NCBI RefSeq assembly: GCF_013409205.1
Contig: NZ_JACCAE010000001.1
Location: forward strand, 744,001-808,000
Direction of reading: 5' to 3'
DNA length: 64,000 nucleotides
From: Janibacter cremeus
GTDB lineage: Bacteria > Actinomycetota > Actinomycetes > Actinomycetales > Dermatophilaceae
The notes under the pieces were generated by a model that saw only the letters and a list, made by a program, of their open reading frames with translations, did not search any database and had not been told where the DNA came from. The translations under genes were made by a program, and so were the position numbers. Below, in pieces: positions 8,028 to 17,275 of the stretch. The first letter of the stretch is position 1. Every line of letters begins with the position of its first letter.

Positions 8028-8834
8028 ATGAATCACCCCTTGGCTTCGATGCGGTCACGCACCGCCTTCGCCGGCCTCTTCTCCCTCCTCCTCATGGCGG
8101 CACTGCTGGCAGTCGCTCCCGGAGCCACGGCACGCAGTGCCGCGTCGCCGTCCCTGTCGGTGTCGGTGACCCAAGCCGGCCCGGACGGAGTGCAGGTCGC
8201 CGTCCAGGGCAGCGGCTACTCCGGCGAGGCCCCCGGCGTCTATGTCGGCGTGACGGAGGCGGGCCCCATCAACACCGGTGACGCCAGCGCGTACCGGGGA
8301 ACAGCGTGGGTCCAACCCGGACAGATCAGCGGCGGCAGCTTCAGCGCCACCCTCGAGCTGAGCGCCGATGAGGTCACCACCCTCGACCCGAACGCCTCCT
8401 ACGAGGTCCACTCCCAGAAGGCCCACGGCCAGTCGTCGGCCGACCCGTCGCAGAACGTGCGCCAGGCGATCGACCTCAGCGGCGCCTTCCCGAGCGACAC
8501 CGGCGACGCTGATGACGACTCGCAGAACGGCGACGCAACCGGTACCGATGACAGCACGGGCACCGACGACGCAACCGGTACCGACGGCAGCACGGGCACC
8601 GACGACGCGACCGGCACCGACGGCAGCACGGGCACCGACAACGCAACCGGTACCGATGACGCGACCACCAGCACCGACGACACCGTTGGGGCCGAGACCC
8701 CGGCCGTTGTCCAGACGGATGGCTTCACCACCGACGACAACACCTCCGCTCTCGCCTTGGGCGGGCTGCTGCTCGCGGGCATCAGCGTCGGTGCGGTCGT
8801 CATGACGCGCCAGCGCAAGGGCGCTCGCCTCTGA
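8028..8834 (+). CDS. Secreted, membrane-anchored repeat protein of the heme locus
   Basis: The 268-residue product has a signal peptide (residues about 12-34, ending ATARS), a single domain of about 110 residues with an Ig-like or neocarzinostatin-like pattern (VQVAVQGSGYSGEAPGVYVG), a Thr/Asp/Gly repeat stalk (12-residue unit ATGTDGSTGTDD, about 3.3 copies), and a C-terminal helix with RQRKGARL at the end. There is no LPXTG motif. Such domains are seen beside HtaA domains in actinobacterial heme proteins, so a role in heme capture is inferred from context and the shared iron box. The ATG at 8028 is preceded by GAAAGGCACGCAGA. Confidence 0.75.
   Translation: MNHPLASMRSRTAFAGLFSLLLMAALLAVAPGATARSAASPSLSVSVTQAGPDGVQVAVQGSGYSGEAPGVYVGVTEAGPINTGDASAYRGTAWVQPGQISGGSFSATLELSADEVTTLDPNASYEVHSQKAHGQSSADPSQNVRQAIDLSGAFPSDTGDADDDSQNGDATGTDDSTGTDDATGTDGSTGTDDATGTDGSTGTDNATGTDDATTSTDDTVGAETPAVVQTDGFTTDDNTSALALGGLLLAGISVGAVVMTRQRKGARL
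8535..8681 (+). repeat. 36-base tandem repeat coding a Thr-Asp-Gly stalk
   Basis: Units begin at 8535, 8571, 8607 and (divergent) 8643, each coding ATGTD(D/G)STGTD(D/N). Differences are mostly synonymous or swap Gly and Asp. The repeat makes a flexible acidic stalk in the secreted protein. Confidence 0.85.
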
Positions 8835-8858
8835 CGCACGATGTCAGATGACGCATGC

Positions 8859-8907
8859 ACGCCGTGGGCCACTGAGTCGATCATCCCGACTCAGTGGCCC
8901 ACGGCGT
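8859..8907. terminator. Strong hairpin between convergent genes
   Basis: A perfect 21-base stem (8859-8879 with 8887-8907, beginning ACGCCGTGGGCCACTGAG) with a seven-base loop. There is no T run. It can serve both the secreted-protein gene on the plus strand and the converging gene on the minus strand. Confidence 0.75.
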
Positions 8908-9011
8908 AGCGGCAACTGGGAACCGCCGACCTCGTCGGACCGGGCCGCGCATGGTCACTCGTTCGGGGTGGTCACCCTGATCGCGGCAACATTCGACGAC
9001 TTCTGATGCTG

Positions 9012-9929
9012 TCAGTGCACCGAGACGTGCACGTGGTCGTAATGGTTGGCCGTGGCCGACCCCCGGTCCTCCATGTAGCTCCAGGAGGACCCCGGGCGCC
9101 AGATGCGCTGCTTCCAGATCACGTACTTGATGTTCAGGCTGCCGGCGTTCTGCTGCAGCCAGGCGGCGACCTGGTCCCCGCGGGCGCCGCTGACCATGAT
9201 GTCTGCCGCCCGACCGGAGCCGTGGTCGCCGGGGTCGCCGGCGCGGTAGCCACCGATGTTGGTGATGTCGGGGAACTGGTTGCGCACGGCCGAGTAGACA
9301 GCGCTCGCGTTCGGGCCGAGGCCGATCGCCGCCGCCTGCGAAGCGTAGCCACCGGTCTGCACACCACTGCTCGGCTCCGGGGTCGCGCTCTCCTGGCTCT
9401 CCGACTCGGTCGGCTGGGAGGTCTGCGGCTCGGGCGTGGACTGCTCGCCGGCGGAGGGCTGCGTCGACTCGGTGTCCTCGGTACCAGTCCCCTCGGTACC
9501 AGTCCCCTCGGCGCCAGCCTCCTCCGTCTCCTCCTGCGTCTCCGGCTTCGGCTTCGGCTTGGCCACCGGCTCGACCTCCAGGTCGCCCGTGTCGGCCTGC
9601 TCGGAGGCCTTGTCGGGGGCGGTGATCGCAGCCGGTGCGCTGCGCTGGGCCGAGCGTGAAACCGTGGACACCTCGGGGCCCTCTGCGGCGTCGCGGCCGG
9701 CGAGAAGGTCCGCTGCGGAGTTGGACTGCTCGGCACCCAGGACGCTCGGCTCGACATCACCGATGGCCGACGACGGCGCGATCACGAAGGCCCCGGACCC
9801 CAGGACGATGCCCACCCCGGCGACGGACTTCACGGCCGTGCGGGTGAGCCGGGAGGCATCGACCGACGGCACGGAGACGCGGCGACGACCAGCACTGCCG
9901 TGCCGGCCGACGTAGCGGGACGAAATCAC
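9012..9929 (-). CDS. Secreted protein with M15-like (ARB_07466-type) C-terminal domain
   Basis: The 305-residue protein has an N-terminal hydrophobic export segment (SVAGVGIVLGSGAFVIAPSS), a long Pro/Glu/Thr/Ser-rich linker (about residues 90-195), and a C-terminal domain of about 95 residues. That domain has HGSGRAADIM and NHYDHVHVSVH, which fit the zinc-ligand pattern (HxxxxxxD...HxH) of peptidase M15/VanY-like folds. It may act on peptidoglycan outside the cell, but catalysis is not proven. The GTG start at 9929 has GAGG six bases upstream; no in-frame ATG fits better. It converges on the heme-locus protein across a hairpin. Confidence 0.8.
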   Translation of the reverse strand: MISSRYVGRHGSAGRRRVSVPSVDASRLTRTAVKSVAGVGIVLGSGAFVIAPSSAIGDVEPSVLGAEQSNSAADLLAGRDAAEGPEVSTVSRSAQRSAPAAITAPDKASEQADTGDLEVEPVAKPKPKPETQEETEEAGAEGTGTEGTGTEDTESTQPSAGEQSTPEPQTSQPTESESQESATPEPSSGVQTGGYASQAAAIGLGPNASAVYSAVRNQFPDITNIGGYRAGDPGDHGSGRAADIMVSGARGDQVAAWLQQNAGSLNIKYVIWKQRIWRPGSSWSYMEDRGSATANHYDHVHVSVH

Positions 9930-10005
9930 AAGGAACCTCGAGACGAGTGGTGCAGGGACGGCCCGAATGGCCAAGTGCGACCGTAACCGACCAAACGCCC
10001 GAAAG

Positions 10006-11613
10006 TCACGTTTCGGTAAAGGCGATTTCGGGGCGAAGGTCCTCGTCGGACTCGCCCCGTGGAGCCGACTCATCGGCCCCGTCCCGCCGGGCGGCCTGCT
10101 CGATGGCCAAGCGGCGCAGGTAGACCGGAGCAGCGACGACGCTGGGGAGCATGACGAAGCCGACCGGCACAGCGGTGATGACGATGAAGGACTGCAGCGC
10201 GGAGATGCCCCCGTCGCCAACCGAGATCAGGGTGGCCGCGCCCCCTCCCATCAGGAGCGTCCACAGCCCCCGCAGCCACCGCGAGGGTGAGTCGTGCGCG
10301 GTGCAGGCCTGGGCGACGGCGTAGGACATCGAGTCGGTGGTGGTCGCGACGAAGGTGAGCGTCAGGACCAGGAATCCCACGGCGAGCAGGGTGCTCAGGG
10401 GCAGGTTCTGCGAGATGGCCATGACCGCGGCGGGCAGCCCATCGCTCTGCAACGGCTCGGAGATCGCCCCCGCACTGCCCTGCTCGATCCAGATGGCGGT
10501 CCCGCCGAGCACGCTGAACCAGAGCGTCGTCGCCAGCGGGGCGATGATCGAGGTGGCGACCAGCAGGTCGCGGGCGGTGCGCCCCCGGGAGATCCGCGCG
10601 ATGAAGATCGACATCAGCGGCGCGTAGCCCAGGAACCAACCGAAGAAGAAGATGGTCCACCCACCCAGCCACTCCTGGTCACCTTGGTAGAGCGACATGC
10701 CGACGAAGTCGGCGGCGTAGGTGCCCATCCCGGCGACCCAGGCCTTCAGCACGAACCCGAGCGATCCGACCGCCAGGACGACGGCCATCAGCGCGACGGC
10801 CATCCAGACGTTGAACCGACTGAGCAGCTGGATCCCCTTGTCGATGCCCGAGAGCACCGAAAGGAGCGCTATCGCACTCAGCCCGAGGATGACGAGAAGC
10901 TGGACACCATAGGTGTTGGGGACGTCGAAGAGTCCGTGCAGACCATAGGCGACCTGCAGCCCCAGAAAACCGATCGGACCCACGGTCCCGGCGACCACCG
11001 AGATGATGCAGACGATGTCGACGAGCGAGCCGACCCAGCTGGTGCGGATGCGCTCCCCCATCACCGGGTAGAGCAGCGTCCGTGGCCGCAGCGGCATCCC
11101 GCGCTCAGCGCCGTAGAGCATCACCACCGCGCCCAGTGAGCCCAGGATGGCCCACACCAGGAAACCCCAGTCCACGAAACTCTGCCCCAGCGCGGCGGCG
11201 GCCGGGTCAGTACCGCCACCGTCCCCGAAGTAGGGCGGGGTGGACACGTAGTGGTACATCGGTTCCGCGGCGGCCCAGAAGACGCCACCACCGGCCAGCA
11301 GGGTGCACATGATCATGGCCACCCACTTGAACCGGCCGAACTCCGGCGCGGCGAGGCCCCCCAGCCGCGCCTTGGCCCACGGAGTGGCCGCCAGCAGCAC
11401 GGCCATGGCGAACGTCACCAGCAGCAGCACCTGCCAGAACAGGCCGAACCATCGGCCGCTGAACGACGAGCCCTCGGCGACCCAGGTGCTGACCCTGTCG
11501 GGCACGACGAGGGCGGCCGCGACGAAGAGGGCGAGGCCACCCGCGCTGACCCCCGTCACCACCCGATCTCGTCCCCGGGGCGTGGCCCGTTGCCCGTCGA
11601 CCGGTGACCGCAT
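10006..11613 (-). CDS. BCCT-family betaine/choline/carnitine transporter
   Basis: The 535-residue protein has about twelve membrane helices and BCCT-family signatures: [26 protein letters not shown], and the Trp-rich segment [19 protein letters not shown]. The family imports trimethylammonium osmoprotectants such as glycine betaine, driven by Na+ or H+. The C-terminal tail is short and charged ([16 protein letters not shown]), which can be a sensor of osmotic state in some members. The ATG at 11613 has GCGAGGACGCC upstream; longer in-frame extensions are not protein-like. The specific substrate cannot be assigned. Confidence 0.92.
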   Translation of the reverse strand: MRSPVDGQRATPRGRDRVVTGVSAGGLALFVAAALVVPDRVSTWVAEGSSFSGRWFGLFWQVLLLVTFAMAVLLAATPWAKARLGGLAAPEFGRFKWVAMIMCTLLAGGGVFWAAAEPMYHYVSTPPYFGDGGGTDPAAAALGQSFVDWGFLVWAILGSLGAVVMLYGAERGMPLRPRTLLYPVMGERIRTSWVGSLVDIVCIISVVAGTVGPIGFLGLQVAYGLHGLFDVPNTYGVQLLVILGLSAIALLSVLSGIDKGIQLLSRFNVWMAVALMAVVLAVGSLGFVLKAWVAGMGTYAADFVGMSLYQGDQEWLGGWTIFFFGWFLGYAPLMSIFIARISRGRTARDLLVATSIIAPLATTLWFSVLGGTAIWIEQGSAGAISEPLQSDGLPAAVMAISQNLPLSTLLAVGFLVLTLTFVATTTDSMSYAVAQACTAHDSPSRWLRGLWTLLMGGGAATLISVGDGGISALQSFIVITAVPVGFVMLPSVVAAPVYLRRLAIEQAARRDGADESAPRGESDEDLRPEIAFTET

Positions 11614-11993
11614 GGCGTCCTCGCTCGTGGTACTCGGGACGTCATGGACTGCTTGGTGTTCGATGATCTGTGCCTCAGCTGGTGTGGAGGGAAAATGAGA
11701 AAGCACCCCGCGCCGACGGTGGGTCACCGTGGTGGGAACGAGCGCGGGCGGGAAGAACTGTGGTGCCACTGCGCCTCGGCCTCGCCCCCGGGCATCAACG
11801 ACCGTCAAGGCGAAACGACCAGCGACCTTACCCGCAAACGGCGCTGTCGCCACATCCGGACCACGTGTGCAGGCAGTACCCGTGGGATGACAGCGCCGGC
11901 ACAACGAAGGGGGCTCCGCACCGAATTGGTGCGGAGCCCCCTTCGAGGGTCCTGCGCGCGCCTCAGGGAAGCGCGACCGTCAGGACGGATCGA
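11614..11993. other. Intergenic region between BCCT gene and etfA
   Basis: No gene is supported here. It holds the presumed promoter of the BCCT gene (minus strand) and, at 11906-11944, the terminator of the etfBA operon. Long open frames on the plus strand are antisense shadows without coding character. Confidence 0.6.
11906..11944. terminator. Terminator of etfBA
   Basis: A 17-base perfect stem, GAAGGGGGCTCCGCACC with its complement, around the loop GAATT. It lies 50 bases past the etfA stop in the direction of minus-strand transcription. Each arm contains a copy of the over-represented 9-mer CGAAGGGGG. Confidence 0.85.
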
Positions 11994-12944
11994 TCACTTG
12001 CCCTTGACGGCCTCGGTCGCCTGCGGCAGGACCTGGAAGAGGTCACCGACGACACCGAAGTCGACGAGCTCGAAGATCGGGGCCTCCTCGTCCTTGTTGA
12101 CCGCGACGATCGTCTTGGACGTCTGCATGCCGGCGCGGTGCTGGATCGCACCGGAGATGCCCGCGGCCACGTACAGCTGCGGGGAGACCTGCTTGCCGGT
12201 CTGGCCGACCTGCGAGGAGTGCGGGTACCAGCCGGCGTCGACCGCGGCACGCGAGGCGCCGACGGCGGCACCGAGGGTGTCCGCGAAGGTCTCGACCGGG
12301 GAGAAGTCACCGCCGGTGCCACGACCGCCGGAGACGACGATCGCCGCCTCGGCCAGCTCGGGACGACCGGAGGACTTCCTCGGCTCGGACGCGGTGATCT
12401 TGGCGGCCTTGGCCTCCTCGGAGATGCTCGCGGCCAGCTCCTCGAAGGCACCGGCGCCGTTGGCCTGCTCCGGGGTGGCGGAGTTGGGCTTGACGCAGAT
12501 GATCGGGGTGCCCTTGGTGACCTTCGCGTTGACGGTGTAGCTGCCGGCGAAGACGGACTGCAGGGTGACCGGGCCGGAGTCGCCGGCCTGGATGTCCTCT
12601 GCGTCCGTGATCAGACCGGACTCGGTCTTGACGGCGAGGCGGGCGCCGATCTCCTTGCCGCCGGAGTTGCTCGGGATCAGGACCGCGGCGGGCTGCTTCT
12701 CCGCCACCAGCTGCGCGAGGATCTCGGCCTGGGGGGCGACGAGGGACTCCAGCGCGGCCGGGTCGGAGACGCTGTAGACCTTCTCCGCGCCGTAACGCGC
12801 GAGGAGGTCCTTGGCGGTCTCGGCGCCGGGGCCGATGAAGACGGCGGACGGCTCACCCAGACGACGGGCGAGGGTCAACATCTCCGCGGCGGGCTTCTTC
12901 ACCTCACCGTTTGCGTGGTCGACGAGGACGAGGACTTCAGCCAT
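11994..12944 (-). CDS. etfA: Electron transfer flavoprotein alpha subunit
   Basis: The 316-residue protein begins [20 protein letters not shown] and ends with the FAD-binding domain, seen as [48 protein letters not shown] and the terminal segment [17 protein letters not shown]. EtfAB is a soluble heterodimer that accepts electrons from acyl-CoA dehydrogenases and passes them to the quinone pool. It lies 32 bases downstream of etfB and is followed by a strong terminator. The length is normal for the family. Confidence 0.97.
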   Translation of the reverse strand: MAEVLVLVDHANGEVKKPAAEMLTLARRLGEPSAVFIGPGAETAKDLLARYGAEKVYSVSDPAALESLVAPQAEILAQLVAEKQPAAVLIPSNSGGKEIGARLAVKTESGLITDAEDIQAGDSGPVTLQSVFAGSYTVNAKVTKGTPIICVKPNSATPEQANGAGAFEELAASISEEAKAAKITASEPRKSSGRPELAEAAIVVSGGRGTGGDFSPVETFADTLGAAVGASRAAVDAGWYPHSSQVGQTGKQVSPQLYVAAGISGAIQHRAGMQTSKTIVAVNKDEEAPIFELVDFGVVGDLFQVLPQATEAVKGK

Positions 12945-12976
12945 GTCTGTGCTCCTTGAATCTGTGGAGTCGTCGC

Positions 12977-13756
12977 TCAGACGAACTTGTGGGTGGTGAG
13001 GAACTCGGCGAGCTTGGTGCCGCCATCGCCCTCGTCGGTGACGATGGTGCCCTGCTCGCGGGGCGGACGCTTGGTGGTCTGCTCGACCGCGGTCCACGCG
13101 TTCGCGAGACCGACCTGACCGGCGTCGACGCCGAGGTCGGCGAGCGCCCACTCCTCGACCGGCTTCTTCTTCGCGGCCATGATGCCCTTGAAGGAGGGGT
13201 AGCGCGGCTCGTTGATCTGGTCGGTGACCGAGACCAGCGCCGGGAGGGATGCCTGCACGGTCTCGCTCGCGGTGTCCCCGTCACGACGGATCGTGGCGGT
13301 GCCGTCCTCGACGGTCAGCTCCGAGGCGTAGGTGACCTGCGGGAGGCCGAGTCGCTCGGCGAGCATCGCCGGGACGACACCCATGGTGCCGTCGGTCGAG
13401 GCCATACCGGTGATCACGAGGTCGGGCGAGCCGGCCTTCTTGATGGCCTCGGCGAGGATCAACGAGGTGGCGGGGGCGTCGGACCCGGCGATCGCGTCGT
13501 CGCAGACGTGGACACCCTTGTCGGCACCCATCTGGAGGGACTTCTTGACGGCGTCCGCGGCGTCGGCCGGGCCGACCGTCAGGACGGTGACCTCTCCCTC
13601 GCCGGCTTCGGCGATCTGGAGCGCCTGCTCCACGGCGTACTCGTCGAGCTCGGAGAGGAGCCCGTCGACGCCGTCGCGGTCGGTCGTGTTGTCCTCGTTG
13701 AATCCACGCTCGGACTGGGCGTCCGGCACGTGCTTCACGCAGACGACGATGTTCAT
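12977..13756 (-). CDS. etfB: Electron transfer flavoprotein beta subunit
   Basis: The 259-residue protein starts MNIVVCVKHVPDAQSERGFN. It has the EtfB features DEYAVEQALQIAE, the AMP-binding region LVITGMASTDGTMGVVPAML, and SVTDQINEPRYPSFKGIMAA, a recognition-loop region of the family. It pairs with EtfA, encoded just downstream, to carry electrons from beta-oxidation. The ATG at 13756 follows GAAGAGGACGATTCACCG, containing an AGAGGA-type ribosome binding site. The operon probably starts in the intergenic region to the right. Confidence 0.97.
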   Translation of the reverse strand: MNIVVCVKHVPDAQSERGFNEDNTTDRDGVDGLLSELDEYAVEQALQIAEAGEGEVTVLTVGPADAADAVKKSLQMGADKGVHVCDDAIAGSDAPATSLILAEAIKKAGSPDLVITGMASTDGTMGVVPAMLAERLGLPQVTYASELTVEDGTATIRRDGDTASETVQASLPALVSVTDQINEPRYPSFKGIMAAKKKPVEEWALADLGVDAGQVGLANAWTAVEQTTKRPPREQGTIVTDEGDGGTKLAEFLTTHKFV

Positions 13757-13917
13757 CGGTGAATCGTCCTCTTCCTGGGTCAGGGGGCTTGGGTACCGGG
13801 CCGATCCTGCCACCTCGAGACCTGCTCGGACCAAAGGTGTGAGGAGTCTCCCAGCGCTCTCACGCTAACGAGCGAACAGCGGGAGCACCAAGGCGCCAAG
13901 GCGTGCCCTTCACCACA

Positions 13918-13980
13918 CCCTTCGAGACGCTTGCTGCGCAAACTCCGGCTCCTGAGGTGCGACGAAGGAGCCTCGAAGGG
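13918..13980 (-). repeat. Dispersed palindromic repeat, complete intergenic copy
   Basis: A 63-base element bounded by inverted CCCTTCGAG/CTCGAAGGG ends. Read on the minus strand, its first half, CCCTTCGAGGCTCCTTCG followed by TCGCACCTCAGGA, is the block found again at 46705 and, with an insert, inside glgX and pep2. It sits between etfB and the NIF3-like gene. Confidence 0.75.
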
Positions 13981-14000
13981 CAGGGAACGGACGAATCAGG

Positions 14001-14336
14001 TCAGTCCGCGGCGTTCTCCAGCACGTGGAAGGAGGGCTCCTCGTAGGGGTGGGCCCGACGAAGAGCACTGACCACCAGCCCCCTTCGCGATCTGGGGAAG
14101 GTGACCTCGGCGCGGTCCTCGCGGACGTGCTCGAGCTCACCGACGGTTCCGATCGTGGGGTTGGCCGATCCCACGGGGCGGAACTGCCCCTGACCGGGGA
14201 TGACGAAGGCGCACTCCCGGTACTCCCCCACCTCCCCGGCGCCGGCGGCGAAGAGCGCGGTGAGCACCGCACGGGTCGACTCCTGCGGGATGTGCACGAC
14301 GAGCACGTCCAGCGGCTCGCGGGGTACCTCGCTCAT
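14001..14336 (-). CDS. Standalone NIF3/YqfO-type domain protein
   Basis: The 111-residue protein matches the inserted CutA/PII-like domain of bacterial NIF3-family (YqfO) proteins. The features are VVHIPQESTRAVLTALFAAG, then GEYRECAFVIPGQGQFRP, ANPTIGTVGELEHV, and the end motif ALRRAHPYEEPSFHV. The metal-binding NIF3 domains that normally flank it are absent, so this is a freestanding module; similar short proteins exist. The ATG at 14336 lies just past the stop of the acyltransferase gene (14338), so it is the last gene of a tightly packed five-gene operon. The role is unknown. Confidence 0.75.
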   Translation of the reverse strand: MSEVPREPLDVLVVHIPQESTRAVLTALFAAGAGEVGEYRECAFVIPGQGQFRPVGSANPTIGTVGELEHVREDRAEVTFPRSRRGLVVSALRRAHPYEEPSFHVLENAAD

Positions 14337-14337
14337 G

Positions 14338-14982
14338 TCACCAGCCCTCCGGCAGGTCGAGCTCGGCCGCGGAGACGGCCACCGGGCGGCGCACCTTGAG
14401 CACCCGGGCGGGTACTCCCCCGAGGACGACGAAGGGGGGATGGGCCCCCCGGACGACGGCGCCGGCACCGACCACCGAGTGGTCACCGATGTCGGTGCCG
14501 CGGGTGACCACGCACTTCGTGGCGACCCACACGTCGTCGCCGATGCGGACCGGGGACTTCACCAGGCCCTGGTCCTTGATCGGCTGGTCGAGGTCGTCGG
14601 TGCGATGGTCGAAGTCGCACACGTAGACGTCGTCGGCGAAGATGCACGACGCCCCGATCTCGATGTCGAGCCAGGTGTTGACCGTGTTGCGGATGCCCAG
14701 CACCGTCTTCTCACCGATGCGCAGTGTGCCCTCGTGCGCGCGCAGGGCGGTCCCGCCGCCGATGTGGGTGTAGGCGCCGATGACGAGCCGTGCCGTGCCG
14801 GGGGTGACCTGGAACTGCACGTCCGGGCCGATGAAGCACGGCCCTTCGAAGACGAGCCCCGGGGTGGTCATCCGCGCCCGGACCATCCGCAGGTACCCGA
14901 GGACGTGGTGGTGGCTCCAGGCGCGGTTGGCCACCACCCACCGGGCCCAGTGCCACCACGTGAACCCGTGGCCCCGACTCAT
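14338..14982 (-). CDS. Hexapeptide-repeat acyltransferase
   Basis: The 214-residue protein is a left-handed beta-helix enzyme of the CysE/LacA/maltose acetyltransferase group. It shows repeated hexapeptides (IGAYTHIGGGTAL, IGEKTVLGIRNTVNTW, IGASCIFADDVYV), the segment DFDHRTDDLDQPI, which probably contains the catalytic His, and the closing VVGAGAVVRGAHPPFVVLGG. It would transfer an acyl group from acyl-CoA or ACP to a sugar or alcohol. Its ATG overlaps the methyltransferase stop by four bases, suggesting both modify the same envelope or exopolysaccharide substrate. The substrate cannot be told from the sequence. Confidence 0.85.
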   Translation of the reverse strand: MSRGHGFTWWHWARWVVANRAWSHHHVLGYLRMVRARMTTPGLVFEGPCFIGPDVQFQVTPGTARLVIGAYTHIGGGTALRAHEGTLRIGEKTVLGIRNTVNTWLDIEIGASCIFADDVYVCDFDHRTDDLDQPIKDQGLVKSPVRIGDDVWVATKCVVTRGTDIGDHSVVGAGAVVRGAHPPFVVLGGVPARVLKVRRPVAVSAAELDLPEGW

Positions 14983-15965
14983 CGCCCGGGGGTCTTCTGG
15001 GGCTTCACACCGCTCACGCCGACGTTGTAGAAGAACCTCTGCGGCACGACGCCGTCGAGCGCCGAGTCGACCTTCATCAGCGTCGTCCACGTGCGGTAGG
15101 CGAACTTCGCCCAGCCGAAGCCGAGCGCCCCCTCGGGTACCGCGTACTCGAAGGTGCGGATCGGCCAGCCGGCGAAGGCCGAGAGGAGCTCCTCGGTGGC
15201 CGTGCCGACCGCGTCCGCCCCCGCGCGACGTGCCGTCTCGGCGAGCTCTGCGGGGTCGAAGGTGTGCAGGTCGACGACGGCCTCGAGTGCGGCGGCGCGG
15301 GAGGACTCGTCGAGCTCGGCCTGCTCGCGGGCCCACTTGTCCCTCAGGAAGGGCAGCCGGGTCACGCGGGTGGCGGTCTCCCAGGTGAGGCGACCGAGAT
15401 GACGGGCGTACCAGTGGCCGATGGTCGTCGGCTCTCCGGCGATGACGAAGCGCCCGCCGGGGCGCAGCACCCGCAGCACCTCGCGCAGGGCGGCCTCGAC
15501 GTCGGGGATGTGGTGGAGCACCGCGTGCCCGACGACGAGGTCGAAGCTGTCGTCGCGGAAGGGCAGCGCCTCTGCGTCGGCGACCTGCCCCTCGATGGTG
15601 AAGCCGAGGCGCTGCGCGTTGGCCTTGGCCGCGGCGACCATGCCCGGGGACAGGTCGCAGACGTGGACGTCCTCGACGAGACCCGCCTGCTTGAGGTTGA
15701 GGGAGAAGAACCCCGTCCCGGCCCCGAGCTCGAGGACTGTGCCGTACGGCAGCGACTCCCCCGGGTGCCGGGTCGACTCGAGCACGCGCATGAACCGCTC
15801 GCGCACGATCGACCTACAGCGCTCGTCGAAGGAGATCGACCACTTCTCGTCGTAGGTCTGTGCCTCCCAGTCGTGGTAGAGCACCTGGGCGAGCTTGTTG
15901 TCCTCGAAGGCGCGCGCCACGTCCCGGGCGCTGGCGGCCGGTGTGGCCACCGGGTCCGGCACCAT
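14979..15965 (-). CDS. Class I SAM-dependent methyltransferase
   Basis: The 328-residue enzyme has the SAM-binding motif VLELGAGTGFFSLNL (about residues 75-90), then VCDLSPGMVAAAKANA, and motif IV-like DSFDLVVGHAVLHHIPDVE, as in UbiE/Methyltransf_11 enzymes. About 130 residues follow the core, ending YRTWTTLMKVDSALDGVVPQ, which resembles actinobacterial enzymes of this length but of unknown substrate. Its ATG at 15965 shares one base with the stop of the crotonase gene, and its stop overlaps the acyltransferase start, so all three are translationally coupled. Confidence 0.85.
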   Translation of the reverse strand: MVPDPVATPAASARDVARAFEDNKLAQVLYHDWEAQTYDEKWSISFDERCRSIVRERFMRVLESTRHPGESLPYGTVLELGAGTGFFSLNLKQAGLVEDVHVCDLSPGMVAAAKANAQRLGFTIEGQVADAEALPFRDDSFDLVVGHAVLHHIPDVEAALREVLRVLRPGGRFVIAGEPTTIGHWYARHLGRLTWETATRVTRLPFLRDKWAREQAELDESSRAAALEAVVDLHTFDPAELAETARRAGADAVGTATEELLSAFAGWPIRTFEYAVPEGALGFGWAKFAYRTWTTLMKVDSALDGVVPQRFFYNVGVSGVKPQKTPGR

Positions 15966-16744
15966 CAGATGCCCTCGAAGGTGGCCTTGCCCGGGCCGTT
16001 CTCGACGAAGCTGCGCATGCCGCTCTTCTGGTCCTTGGTGGCGAAGAGACCGGTGAACTGCAGGGCCTCGATCTCCAGACCCGTCTGCAGGTCGACCTCG
16101 AGGCCGCGGTCGATGCTCTCCTTGGCGGCCTTGAGTGCCTGGGCGGGTCCCCCGACGAAGGGGGCGACCATCGCCTGCGCGGCACCCAGGACCTCGTCCG
16201 GCTCGACGACCTGGTCGGCCAGACCGATGGACAGCGCCTCCTGCGCGCTGACGGGGCGACCGGTGAAGACCATCTGTTTCGCCTTGGCCGGGCCGACCAG
16301 GCGCGGCAGTCGCTGGGTGCCACCGGCCCCGGGGATGATCCCCAGGGCGATCTCGGGCTGGCCGAGCTTGGCGTTGCTCGCGACGATGCGGAAGTCGCAG
16401 CACATCGCGAGCTCGAGGCCGCCACCGAGGGCGAAGCCGGTGATCGCGGCCACCGTCGGCTTGCCGATCGCGGCGATCGCGCGGGAGAACCGCTGCAGCA
16501 GTCGCACGTGGGCCGACATGTCCGTGTAGGACATCTCGGCCATCTCCTTCACGTCCGCCCCGGCGGCGAAGACCTTCTCGCCGCCCCAGAGGATGACCGC
16601 GGAGATGTCCGACCGCTGGTCGGCCTCCTCGGCGACCTCGACGAGGCGATGCTGCATCGTCGAGTCGAGGGCGTTCATCTTCGGGCGGTCGAGGACGATC
16701 GTGCCGATGCCGTCGGCGACCTCGAGGCGGACGACGTCGCTCAT
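15965..16744 (-). CDS. Enoyl-CoA hydratase/isomerase family protein (crotonase)
   Basis: The 259-residue protein is a crotonase-fold enzyme. The first oxyanion-hole loop is AGADVKEMAEM, the second is GFALGGGLELAMCCDFRI, and the catalytic-loop region is QPEIALGIIPGAGGTQRLPR, carrying the usual Glu residues of true hydratases. It most likely hydrates short-chain trans-2-enoyl-CoA in beta-oxidation, or crotonyl-CoA. Its ATG overlaps the preceding YbjN-like gene by four bases. The etfBA genes and the ethylmalonyl-CoA genes in this window would use or feed its products. Confidence 0.9.
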   Translation of the reverse strand: MSDVVRLEVADGIGTIVLDRPKMNALDSTMQHRLVEVAEEADQRSDISAVILWGGEKVFAAGADVKEMAEMSYTDMSAHVRLLQRFSRAIAAIGKPTVAAITGFALGGGLELAMCCDFRIVASNAKLGQPEIALGIIPGAGGTQRLPRLVGPAKAKQMVFTGRPVSAQEALSIGLADQVVEPDEVLGAAQAMVAPFVGGPAQALKAAKESIDRGLEVDLQTGLEIEALQFTGLFATKDQKSGMRSFVENGPGKATFEGI

Positions 16745-17241
16745 GCCTGCGGCTCTCCGTCCGCCTGCTGCCCCTCGGCATCCTGACCGGTCGCGCGCTG
16801 GTGCCACAGCTGCACGCCCTGCAGGACGAGCGGGACGGCCAGGCCGAGCAGGCCGCGCACGTCGGCGCCGCGCGGGAGGATGTGCTCGCTGGTCACCAGG
16901 AGGGTGTCCCCGGCGACGGCGGTCTTGACGAGGTTGAAGGCGACGTTGAGGTCGTTGCAGACCTGCAGGCGCTCCATCGGGTCGGCCGGGACCGGGTCCT
17001 CCAGGGCCCACTGGCCGAAGATGCGCAGGACGTTGGAGTCGTCGTCGGTGCAGCGCACGAACATCTGCTGCTCGGAGAAGGCGAACGCGACGTCGCCCTC
17101 CTTGTCGATGGTCGGCTCGAGCTCGATCGCCTTCAGGGCGGTGACGACCTGGTCGCGCAGCGACGGCTGGGCCTCGGTCTCGGCGCCGTCGTTGCCGGCG
17201 GGCTCGTTGTTGAAGTTCGGAAGGGCGGTGGGATCGCTCAT
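16741..17241 (-). CDS. YbjN-domain protein
   Basis: The 166-residue protein has a polar N-terminus and a YbjN/SecB-chaperone-like alpha-beta domain: DVAFAFSEQQMFVRCTDDDS, VLRIFGQWAL, and a helix with LQVCNDLNVAFNLVKTAVAG. YbjN-type proteins resemble type III secretion chaperones in fold and usually have no assigned substrate. It ends in a hydrophobic segment, GLLGLAVPLVLQGVQLW, and an acidic tail. It is the first gene of the five-gene minus-strand operon and diverges from glgX with only 34 bases between the two starts, so their promoters must overlap. Confidence 0.78.
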   Translation of the reverse strand: MSDPTALPNFNNEPAGNDGAETEAQPSLRDQVVTALKAIELEPTIDKEGDVAFAFSEQQMFVRCTDDDSNVLRIFGQWALEDPVPADPMERLQVCNDLNVAFNLVKTAVAGDTLLVTSEHILPRGADVRGLLGLAVPLVLQGVQLWHQRATGQDAEGQQADGEPQA

Positions 17242-17275
17242 GTCCCCAACGTACCGACTGCATAGCCTGTGAGCC

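Noticed and set aside
8535..8681. CRISPR array or VNTR without coding role
   Set aside because: The 36-base units are contiguous, in frame and encode a secreted-protein stalk.
8859..8907. tRNA-like hairpins
   Set aside because: No cloverleaf or conserved tRNA bases; I found no tRNA or rRNA anywhere in the window.
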